A stretch of DNA of 64,000 nt from an uncultured Clostridia bacterium (GTDB taxonomy: Bacteria > Bacillota > Clostridia > Christensenellales > UBA1242), in contig CAMSQA010000008.1 in NCBI GenBank assembly GCA_947062475.1, forward strand, positions 1-64,000, in the 5' to 3' direction. Every line of letters starts with the position of its first letter. Within the stretch, counting starts at the first letter, position 1. The position numbers and the translations under genes are program-made. This document shows positions 47,962 to 59,700 of the stretch, in pieces. The notes beneath the pieces are model-generated. The model saw only the letters and a list, made by a program, of their open reading frames with translations. It did no database searches and was not told where the DNA came from.

Positions 47962-50640
47962 ATGGTTAGAGTTGTTCCTAGAAGAACGAAAGTTAAACTA
48001 GAATTTGTGAGAGGCTTTACAGGTATTGACCTGTTGGTTGCTGTTGTTGCTGTTGCCATTCTCGTTGTGCTTGCTGCTTCAAACTTTCCTGGACATATTT
48101 GGATTGCAATGGTTTGGGCTATTTTTGCTTTGTCACTTTTTTTCAAGATTGCTGATAGTGATAGATTTTATGTGACTATGGTGCATCTTGCAAGATATTC
48201 CATTCAAAAGAAAAAATATGAGAAAGCTCCAAAAAACGGAAAAGCAAACATGAAAGACATTATTCCTTTTGAGTCTATTCATGAAGATAGATTTATTTCT
48301 TATGGAAGTTATTATGCTGGAGTATTGGAAGTAAGTCCTATTCTATTTGGTCTGTTGAATGAATATAGTCAAAACAATGTAATTGATGTTGGTTTTGGAA
48401 ATGCTTTAAGAAGAATTGAAGAATCACAAGTTTGTGAACTTATAAAACTCAACAAAGCAATGGTGCTTGATAATTATGCATATCTTGAAAATAAAAAATA
48501 TGATAGACTTCTCGATCAGCTTTATGAAAAACAAATGTCTCAAAAAGAAATTGATGCAAGAGCTCCTATTTTTGAAGAAAGGGTAAACTTCCTTGAAAAT
48601 AAAAATAGAGAGGAAAAAATCTACAAAGATTTCTTCTATCTAGTTGTTATGGGAAAAGATCTAGATGCACTTGATAATACTTTAAACGGTATGGCAAGCA
48701 ATCTTGCTTCATGTCTGACACCTGTTGCAACAAAAAGATTGACAGGGCCAGATTTGGCTATATTTTTAAAAGCGAATTATAGCAGAGAGTTTAATGAACG
48801 TGATCTTGAAAATATACCTTATGCTGATTATATCAAGTGGGCAACACCTGATACTATTAAATTTTCTTCTGCAAAATACAAGGTGGATGGTGTTGGATAT
48901 AGGACTTTTGCGTTGAATGAATATCCACTTCAAGTAGGAAACGCATGGGGAGCATCTTTCTTTCTTCTTGACAGAACAAAAGTTGTAATGAAATTTCAAA
49001 AAGCACCAAAGTTTGAATCTGAAAAAAAGATTGATAAAGCCATTATGGATATGGAAACAAAGCTTTATAAGACTGGAAAAAGCAGTGCTCGTATTGAAAT
49101 TGAAACACATCTTGAAACTTTAAGAAATCTGCTTCAAGAACTTAAAACATCAAATCAACAGTTGTTTGATGTAAACACTTTTATCACATGCGAAGATGCT
49201 GCAAGAAAGGAAATTAAATCTATGCTAAAGCAAGAAGGATTCCGTTTCACTGAATTGTTTGCCCGCCAAATTGATGCTTTTATCAGCACTGGCGTTTCAA
49301 TGCGTGACAACATTAAAGAGCTTCAAAGAGGAATTCCAACATATACTCTTGCAGGGACTTTCCCTTTCATTTCATCAGAACTTCAAGATGAAGGTGGTGT
49401 TTATATTGGAGACAATGTTTATCCTGTGTTTGTCGATTTCTTTGTAAGAAATTCTCAGAGGGTAAACTCAAACATGATGATTATTGGAAAGTCAGGTTCA
49501 GGTAAGTCTTTCGCGACTAAGACTCTTCTTGCAAACTTTGCAGCCGACAACACAAAGATATTTATTGTAGACCCTGAAAAAGAATATGCAGAACTATCAG
49601 AAAGCTTACATGGAAAGATGATTGACGTAGGATCTTCCTTGCAGGGTATAATCAATCCATTTAATATTATTCGAGCTCTTGATAAAGATGACGATGAAGA
49701 TGAATTAGTCAATGATATTTCTGAAAAAGAAAAAATCAAGAAAGATGATTCATTCAATCAACATCTTCAATTCCTTGAACAGTTTTTTAGAACAATTTTG
49801 CAAGGCATTTCCTCTGATGCATTTGAAATGATTAATACCTTGATTCTTGAAATGTATGAAAGAGCGAATATAAACGAGTATACAGATCTTAAAAAATTGA
49901 AACCAACAGATTATCCAACTTTTGATGATCTTTATAAACTTCTTCAAGAAAAACTTGATGAAGCAAAAGAAGAGTTTGTGCTAAACAATTTGAGAATTGC
50001 CCAAGCATACATTAGAAAGTTTGCAAAGGGTGGTCGAAATTCAAACCTTTGGAATGGACCAACTTCGATTGAAACAAATGAAAATTTCGTATGTTTCAAT
50101 TTCCAATCATTGATCGCTGGAAATAACGAAATGCTTACAAATGCACAAATGCTTTTAGTGTTTAAATACATAGAAAGTGAAGTAATTAATAATAAAGATT
50201 ATAACGAACTTCATGCAACTAATCGAAAGATTATAGTCGTTGTTGATGAAGCACACTTGTTTATCAACCCTCGTTATCCAATCGCATTAAACTTTATGAC
50301 TAGTATGGCAAAACGTATCCGTAAGTATGGCGGAATGCAGATTGTAATTACTCAAAATATCAATGACTTTGTGGGCTCTGAAGAAATTAAGCGTCAATCG
50401 ACTGCGGTCATAAATGCCTGTCAATATTCATTGATTTTCTCCCTTTCACCAAATGACATAAATGACCTTGTTGAACTTTATAAAAACTCAGGCGGAATTA
50501 ATAAAGCAGAGAGAAATAGTATTGTAAGCGCTTCTGTCGGTCAGGCATTTATAATTACATCACCAACTGCAAGAACTATGGTGCAAATTAGACCTTTGCC
50601 TTATGTATTTTCTATCATTGAAAAGAAAAAGAAAAAATAA
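47962..50640 (+). CDS. VirB4/TraE-like ATPase with N-terminal PrgI-like two-TM domain
   Basis: Walker A MMIIGKSGSGKSFATKTLL, Walker B KIIVVVDEAHLFI, PrgI-like TM hairpin followed by ARYSIQKKKY; SD AGAGGTG. Confidence 0.88.
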   Translation: MVRVVPRRTKVKLEFVRGFTGIDLLVAVVAVAILVVLAASNFPGHIWIAMVWAIFALSLFFKIADSDRFYVTMVHLARYSIQKKKYEKAPKNGKANMKDIIPFESIHEDRFISYGSYYAGVLEVSPILFGLLNEYSQNNVIDVGFGNALRRIEESQVCELIKLNKAMVLDNYAYLENKKYDRLLDQLYEKQMSQKEIDARAPIFEERVNFLENKNREEKIYKDFFYLVVMGKDLDALDNTLNGMASNLASCLTPVATKRLTGPDLAIFLKANYSREFNERDLENIPYADYIKWATPDTIKFSSAKYKVDGVGYRTFALNEYPLQVGNAWGASFFLLDRTKVVMKFQKAPKFESEKKIDKAIMDMETKLYKTGKSSARIEIETHLETLRNLLQELKTSNQQLFDVNTFITCEDAARKEIKSMLKQEGFRFTELFARQIDAFISTGVSMRDNIKELQRGIPTYTLAGTFPFISSELQDEGGVYIGDNVYPVFVDFFVRNSQRVNSNMMIIGKSGSGKSFATKTLLANFAADNTKIFIVDPEKEYAELSESLHGKMIDVGSSLQGIINPFNIIRALDKDDDEDELVNDISEKEKIKKDDSFNQHLQFLEQFFRTILQGISSDAFEMINTLILEMYERANINEYTDLKKLKPTDYPTFDDLYKLLQEKLDEAKEEFVLNNLRIAQAYIRKFAKGGRNSNLWNGPTSIETNENFVCFNFQSLIAGNNEMLTNAQMLLVFKYIESEVINNKDYNELHATNRKIIVVVDEAHLFINPRYPIALNFMTSMAKRIRKYGGMQIVITQNINDFVGSEEIKRQSTAVINACQYSLIFSLSPNDINDLVELYKNSGGINKAERNSIVSASVGQAFIITSPTARTMVQIRPLPYVFSIIEKKKKK

Positions 50641-50784
50641 TTTATTGTCAGTCAAAATTTGAGATTTTCTTTAATTTTGGCTTGACAAATAAATTAAACA
50701 ATTTTAATTATTTAATCAATATTTTCGAAAAAAATCAAAAAAACATTGATTTTTCTTAAAAAAAATAAAAAAAAGGATATGTAA

Positions 50785-53700
50785 ATGATAAAATCAAGAA
50801 AACTTAGTATTTTTATATTCAGTTTACTGCTTGTCGTAACAAGTATTATTTTTGCATCCTGTGGCAAACTTGATTACTCAAAAACATATCTTTCTTCATC
50901 AATTGGAGATTATGTATCACTTTATGTAGATGATGAGCAAGAACTTTCAATAACTATACAAAATCCAGTTGATGAAATGAACAGGGGAATTACATTCTCT
51001 CAATCAAATCCTTTGGTTGCAAATATAACACAAATTGCAAATCAAAATAATACAACTTCATATTCAATCGTCGGTCTCTCTGGCGGAAAAACAATTGTTG
51101 ATTTTATTTCTATAGAGGGAAGAAAATCTATATCCATCACAATCGACGTAAAAGAATATTCAGACTTTTTGGAAAAAGGTGAAAATAGTTTATATCTTTC
51201 AAAAACAAAATCATTGCAGCCTACTTCTTCAGATTTTAAATTCAAAGAAAGTTCAACGGAAAGAAATCTTGAATTTTATTTCTATGGAAAGACTTCTGTT
51301 AATGCAACGTTGACAGAAGACGACATTTTATCAAATGATGGATATGTAAACAATTTTGTAAGCGTTGAAATCTTTTCTATTGAAAACAACGATTATCTCA
51401 TCTTTACAGACAAAGATGGGCTTTTGCATACTTTGGGTCATGAGACTATCGTGGCAGGATCAAACAACGTAAGATATGAATTTATTGATGTGACTAAAAC
51501 AGATAATGGATTTTTGTTTGACAATCAAAATGCAACTTCAGTAAATCTTGGAAATGAATTTACATTCATGGCAAAATATTTTAACAGCCAACTTGAAGAA
51601 AGCGAGGGGAATGGTAATATTTTCTGTGAAAGAAAATTCAATGTTTTAAAAAACATAGAAAAAGATGATTTTAGTCATGAATATGGTTATAAAATTGAAG
51701 GTGTTGATTTTGTAGCTGGAAATGAAATGACATCTTATAAAATCGACCAACTTAAAAATGGAAATGTAACTTTAATTCCTCAATATTCAACTATAATTTA
51801 TGATAATCCTATTTTAATAGGAAAGAAAGCAAATTATTTGACAGCTTATTTGCAATTGGAGTTACCTCAAAATGATTTGTTGAATTTTGATTTCAACACA
51901 AGAGATACTTCATTTGCAAATACAACTCTTTTAGATACTTTGCAAAATGGAGACAAAACGACCTATTATTTTGCGGTGAATTGTAGTATTGGGAATGCAA
52001 GACAAACTGTAATAGATTTCAATTTCTGGTATGAAGGCTTTAAAAACAGTAATGATTCAAATGTGAATTTTACATACAGTATTCCAGTTGATATTAGAAT
52101 TATTCCAGTGACATTGCTTATAAACAATATTGATTTTGAGCAGATGAATACTGTCTTTAAGTTTTATGATAGTTACGCCACTGAAAATTCTGGCTGGCAG
52201 GAATTTAATTTTTCTGTTGTGCCTGAGGGTGCTGAATATGATGTTTTAAAAATAGATTTGACCGCATCCAATCTTCAAATAAAATACAAAAATATTGTTT
52301 ATAGAGATATCGTTGTTGAAATTAATGATTTGAAAGAACCTGTGTTTATTAAAGGTGTTGAAAATGCACCATTAACTAATGATGTGAACATGCTTCCTGT
52401 TCAAATGGATTTCAACATTATTCAACAAGACAGTCTTGAGACAAGTATACAATATGAAATTCTTAAAGGTGTAAGAGAATTAAACTTTGAAACTGAAAAC
52501 TTTGAAAATGGTATTGCTCTAGAGCGTTATCAAGATGAAGTGTTGTTTGATGATATTTTTGCTGATGCTGAATTTTATGGAATGAGTTTTGATCTTGAAT
52601 CTGGAAAAGATGTAGTCAGATTTAGATATGAAGATGGAAATGTTTTCAATGTTGAAGGAGATAAATATTATCTTAATATAAATTTGCTTCCTCGAGATGT
52701 TGGTTCTGGCACATATTTAGTCACTCTTGATAATGGTATAAGCACTTATTTGACAGTTGAAGTAAGAGAGGGGCTAAACAGTTTAAGTTTATCTACATCA
52801 AATGAAGATAATTCTGTTAGGTTTAAAGAAGACAAAGAAAATTATTCGATGGTCTATCTATTAAACCGCAATTCTCAATCCTATTTTGACGCAAAAATTA
52901 TTGCAAATGATGACATTAATTCAACAGCAATTATTGATATAGATACAATAAACAATTCATCATCAATTTTTACACGTGTTGGTGAAGATGGGAAATATTT
53001 GATTTATTCATCATTAAGTGGAAGAAATGAACTTATTTTTAATGTGAAAGGATACCAAATATCAAATTTTGTTAAGAGAGAAATAGTTGTTGAATATATC
53101 GTAGACCTCATAACTTATGAACTTGCTGAAGATATGTTTGTTTATAAAGTTTCTGATGCTTTCAATGAAGCATATCCAACACAAACAAATGCTAATTATG
53201 TAAATGTTTATGCAGGAACTAATAATATCGAAATTAAACAGGCAAAATTTGAGGTTGCAATTAAAAATCCAAATGCTTTCCTTTTCCAAAGTCAAAGTCA
53301 AGATGAATTAAGACGTGGATTTGTAGCTGAAACTTTTAAACTAGAATTTTTATATTTTGAAAGCGATAATACAATTTTAAAAGATGGGAAAAGAGTTAAT
53401 AGAATATTCTATTCTCCTTCTCAAAGCAATATCTTTACTATTGCAAATCTCGGAACTTTTGATGCTGAAAAGTTGATTTTTACTTCAATGGGAAGTGGAG
53501 AAGTTAAACTTATTGCTCATATTATGCAATATAATAAGCTTTATTCTTTTCCTATAAATATAAACATACTTCCATATGAAGAAGTGCAGAAAGTCACTCT
53601 TCAAGATACTGTTGATTCACTTGAATTTTCTGCTTTTAAGAGCGAACGCAGTTTGATCGCATACCCAACAAATCCTACTGCAACCAATAGTCAGTTGGTT

Positions 53701-56700
53701 GCTCTCATTGAAGGGGGACAGATAAGTAGAAATAAACAAATTTATAAAGTGCTTGACAAAAATTCGGTTAAATATATCGAAAGTGATGGAAAAACGCATA
53801 TTACCTTTAAAGTCAATGATGACTTTTTAAAGGCTGTAGTGACCTCAGATGAAGACACAAAAGAAGATGAAGTAATTGTAGGAAACATTCTCATAGTCGC
53901 AAAAGACTGGCTTGATGCAAATGGTGAATTAAGAAGTGGATACACAGAATATGCTTCTATAAGATTTGAATTTACCAAAGGCACAGAAAGCAGCAGATAT
54001 ATTATTGAAAATGCTGATGATTTAAATATGGTTCGAAAAAATCTTTCGTCTCATTTTAAAATTAAAACTACAATTGATATCTCAAATGTTTCTCTGCCAT
54101 TAGGCGAGCTTAAAGGTTCTATTATAGGAACAAGCGAATATGCTGAATTAACAGGACTTAACATTTCTGAAGCAGGAACAATAGGAAATGACAGCGTCTC
54201 TTATTATGGTCTTTTCACATCAATTGCTGATGGCGGATATTTGGAATATGTTAAATTTAGCGGTAAGTTTTCAATTAAAACGGACAAAAACTCATATATA
54301 GGATTTGTTGCTGGAATTAATAATGGTCGTTTGACAAATATTGGTGCTTCCATTTCAGCTTCAAGTATTTCTGTTTCAGAAGAATGTAATGTTTATTTTG
54401 GTGGCTTGGTTGGAGAAAACAATGGTTTAATAATCCAAGATTTTACCAAATTTGAAAAAGGTGACTTTAAGGGACTTAGCCCAAATATTGTAATGATGAA
54501 TGATTTTGTTGACATTAATTATGCTTTGAGTGGCAGATTTGAAAGAAGTATTGGCGGAGTTGTTGGCATAAATAATGGAGAAATTAGAAAAATAGATAGT
54601 GATAAATTGACATTTAGTGGTTATTCCAATTATATGGTTTATGCACGTATCAAAACTTCTTATAATGGTGACATTAATCAAGGACAAAATTATCAAGTCC
54701 ATGTTGGTGCACTAGCAGGACAAAATAAGAAGGGAAGATATCAACAAAATAAATTTGAATCAAAGATAATTGGTGGATATAAGAATGAGAATGACGAATT
54801 TGTTGCTTATCTTCAATATTCAGAAACGGGCTCAGGTTTCAAGGCAGGAAAAGGTATTATTGTAGGCGGTGAAATTTGGGGGCATGGCTATGTTGGTGGT
54901 GTTGTCGGCAAAAATGACGAAACTTCTTTAAACAATTTCTGTGGAATAACAGCTAGAACTTTTGTTCGTGGATATAATGTGTTTGATGGAGATCACTCTC
55001 AACTGACTTTACTTTCATATCTGAGTTCGTCGGAGGATTTTATCACCGAAACTGAAAATTCAGCATATGCAATACAGGCTGTTGACGATGGAAAAGTATT
55101 AGAAGAAAGTGCAATGGCTGTTTTGTATAGCAGTGAAGAGCTTAGCAGTAATTTTACATTAAATAATCTTGGTTTTGGTTCTAAAATTGGAAATCAAATT
55201 TCTGTTTTAAGTAATACAAATGTTTTATCTTATATAAATAGAAACTATCTGCAAAAGCCTGATGAAAATTCTGAATTTTTTATTTCAAATTCAAACAGAG
55301 CAAACTATTATGGTGATTTTGTTATTGTGGGAGAAAGTAGTAGCTCTCGTCAAAAAATTTTAATTCATCAAGAAAAATTTGGAAAAGGAAATCTAGATGA
55401 TTTATCAATTGAACAAAGATTTAATAATCTTCTTGTAAGTGAAAAAGGTAGTTCACAAATATTCTATACTTATTATTTTGATGTTGCTTCTGTTATAGGT
55501 GACGATATCGCAAGCTTGCAAGCACAAATTGATTTAGAGCTAAATAGACATACTTCAACAAGCAATTTTTATCCATTTGTTGCAAAAGGTGAGATGACAT
55601 TTGTTTCAAAATCACCTGACATTTTGACTATTGATCAAATGGGGAAAATTACAGTAAATGGCACAGGTCGTGCATTAATAATTGCATCAAGTATATTAAA
55701 TTCAAATGAATCCTTAAATTTCTATATCTATGTTGTAAATTATTTCAATTCTGAAGCATTAGAAGAAAATAATGAAAACAAAACATCGGTGGTTTATCCA
55801 ACTATATCTTCGACCTTAGCTATCAATAAGTCCACTATTGAACTTCGTGGAAATAATTCGACTTTGCTTTATGTAATTCCAAATTATCAGGCAAATATAA
55901 AGATTGATCAGGAGTCAAGTTTTGTATCTGATGATAGAGGTTTTGCTAGTTTTAAAAATGTTCATTTCTATCTTGCACAAAATACTGATTTGACGGCAAG
56001 TGTCAAGATATATAAAAATGAAAGTGAATTTTATGAAGAAAACGATAATCCGCTTGATGTGAGTGTTGTAGGTCAAATTATCACTATTCGCAGAAAAGAT
56101 ACAACTGAAGAAAATAATTATAATCTTTACATTCAAACTATTTTAAGACAAGTTGTGGATGGCGATATTTATACAATTTCGACAAATAAAACATTGAAAG
56201 AAGCTGTTGTTGACTACAAATTTGGTGCTTTAAGTCTGTTAAATAAAAATTATAACGATGTTCCTATTAGGACAAGCGGAATGGTCGCTGATGAAATTAC
56301 CTTGATTTCAACTGATGAAAATGAAGGTGAAGAAGATTTGCTTTATTATGTTATCGGTCTTGATGACAAACATTTGCAGGGGAACATTGATACAGATAAA
56401 ATAATGTATCAGCTCAGCGGTGAAGAAGAATTGTTTATTGTCAAATTTATCAAAACTTCATCCAAAGATTTGGGGAACGGAACATTCGAGCATAAATTTA
56501 GATTAGAAATAAGCATCAACACTGGTTGTCAGCTTTATAAAGATAGATATGAAAAAGAAATTTATGGTAAATATATTTTTCATATTCGTTCATCAAGTAA
56601 TTCTGCAATTTCAAGAAATATTGAAATATTTTTTGAAAAGACAGGCGTGCAATCAATTGTAATTGACAATTATACTTCGCTTAGTGAAAATCAATCGGGT

Positions 56701-59700
56701 TTGACAACTTCTTCAGAACTTGCTTATCCAGGTGAGGCGGGCATGCTCATTTTGACAATAAAGCCTTCAGACAGTGATTTTGATTTTATCATGATTGAAA
56801 ATGATGCAGAAAACTTTAATAATAATCGTGCAGTTGCTTCGTTTAGTTTGCTTGCAAGAGTTGACGGACAAACGGTAAAAATGTTTGACGAAGATATTAT
56901 TGCTGGTGCAACTATAGGAAACGGATATAGAATTACATTACAAGAAATTATTGATGCTTATGCAAAAAAAGATAATTACAAAAATTATGATGGTGTGATT
57001 TATATCAAATATAATTTGAGTTCAAGTGGTGTAAGCGATTTAAGCAAGACTAAAATCAATGTTTCTGTATGGAAAGACGGATCATCTTATTATACATCTA
57101 GCAAGGATTTGACTGTTAAATTGCAAAATTATGTTGCTGTTGAAATTGACGGAAAAGAACCTATATCTACAAATCAAAATGGGATTTATCAAACTTATGA
57201 AGTTGCTCGTGGTTTGAAATATAAGCTTAACATAAATTCTTATGGTTTTAGACAGGATAATATAAGCATTACTTCTAATAATTCTATAGGAAAGGTGACT
57301 TTTGAAAATGGTGATTATTATCTCAATATCACTGATGGTACAATAGATTATGCTTCAGCAAATAATGAGATTATTCTTACAACAAAGGCTATTCAAAATG
57401 ATGGCGATACTCTGAGAAGTGCTGAAAGTAAAACAAAAGTAATTGTTTTTGAGTATGTATTTAATTATAATAATGAACTTGATAGAAATTCTGATATAGT
57501 TAAAGGAATGGGAGAGGGCATTATTAATGTTCAAGTAGGTTCAAAACTCACACTTGGACTGGATATATATGACTATATTGAATATAATTCGTCCATAAGT
57601 GGAGTCAGAAATAAAATAGAAGAATTTATTTCTGAACTTGAAAGAGTGGGCAAATGGGAAGCTGTAACAAATCTCATTTCAGATAATCAACCTGACTATA
57701 AAATGGCAGGTTCAACTACTGAACCAAGAAAAAAATATCAAATTGGATTTGATTCAAATAATGTAATCATGAATCACAGCAACTATTATTTCAATTCTGA
57801 AGGACTTAATATAATTCCTAAGAGAACTCACCAGCCTGTTGAAAAATTCTACTATTTTGATTTTACTGTATCATATGATACTTCAAACGGAGTGTATGTA
57901 GTTAAGGCTGGAAATGAGCAAGATAGTGCAAGGAAGATTGAGACAACTTTTATTTTCAATGTTTATTCTTCAAGCAGTGAAGAAAGTCCAATTCCTATCT
58001 ATACTTATTCTGATCTTTTAAATATGCAAAGTGGTGGCTATTATATATTGTTGAATGATATTACACTTCCTTCTGTAAGCGAAGAAGGTGGCGCTAAAGC
58101 ATTCTCGCCTTTAAATGGTAATTTTGCTTCATTTGATGGAAATGGACATGCAATCAATTTTGCGGGTGTTTATGATATGGGAAATCTTAGTGAAATTGGT
58201 CTTTTCCATACTCTAAATGCCCAGTCAATTGTAAAGAACCTTGTTGTAAATTATACAACATTAAATGATGGCTCTGATCTTAATACTGACATAAATGATT
58301 CCGTTTATGCTTTGTATGGACTTAAAACCGTTAAATTTATCACAACCGCTGATAGCTTTGTGTTTGGCACTATAGCTGCACAAAACTTGGGTATCATTTC
58401 AAACTGTAGAGTTTATTCTGACGTATTGTCAGAAGATAAATTCTATCTTGCAGTCAAAGCAGATAATGCAATAACAAACAATAGTTATGTTGGCGGTCTT
58501 GTGGGGTATAACAGTGGATTTATTACAAACTGCGGTGTAAGTATCAATGCAAAAGTTCCATTCAATCTTGCAGGACTTGTTGCACAAAACAATGGTAAAA
58601 TCGCTGGTTGTTATTTCGAAAAAGGCATACTTTTAAACAATTCTCAATATGACCAACATATTGGGGGAATTGCAATCACAAATTCGGCTGAAGGTCAGAT
58701 TATTACAAGTTATGTTTCAGGAAGACAAACGAATACAAATCTTTTCAGTAAAGATAATCAGAGTCAGATTTCTTCTACTCTTGCTGGGGCAGGTTTTGTT
58801 TATAACAATGCAGGTCTTATCAAAGATTGTTATTCTGATATTGATCTGTCAAAAACATCATCTGATATGGCAGGTTTTGTGTTTAGAAATGGTGGCACTA
58901 TCAGAAATTCCTTCTCTCTTTCTATTCTAAGAAGCAATACAACAGCGTCTGCTGGTTTTGCAAAGGAAAACATATATGAAGGAAGTCAAGGCGTTTTTGA
59001 AAATTGTTATTATTTATATAATTTAGAGGCTGCAGATAATTTATCAGAAGCCGAAAAAGATAAATTAACCAAAGAGGGTCATTATATGATTGGAGAAAAC
59101 AACGTCAATATCAACGTTTCACTTTATGATGTGACTTTTGATGGTGTTATGAGATTGACTCAAGGACAATTTGCCGATGTTGAGACTTACTTTAAACATT
59201 ATTCATATGATGAAAATGTAAGCACTAAAGCTGTTTGGTTCTTCTCTCAGGGCTTTACTTCAGAGACATATATTGATTATATACCAACAACTGAAAAGAT
59301 TATTTTGCCAGGTGACGAGGGCAATAGTCAAAGCAATACTGTTTATAGAGAAGAGCTTATGACATTTGGTTTAAATAGACTTTCTCTTGTTTCTCCAAAT
59401 GTGAGAGCTCTTTCAGTGCGAAATTTTGATCGATCAGAAGTTGACGAAGTCACTGAAAATATTACTTATTTTTACACGGATGACATGAATTCTCCTTCAA
59501 GAGGATCTATTCATAATCCAAGACTTATTTATAATTCTAATACAATGGAAAATGAAATATTAAATCAGACTACTTCAAACAATCTCAATATGACAAATTA
59601 TCGTTTGATAAGTGATGTTAGTTATGTCGATTTTAATAGACATTCAAATCTGTTTACCGTAATTTATGCAGGCAATTTTGAAGGCAATGGAATGGAAATT

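Noticed and set aside
47962-50640. Integrative conjugative element around the VirB4-like gene
   Set aside because: No relaxase, coupling protein, integrase, att repeats or cargo genes on either side; flanks are housekeeping.
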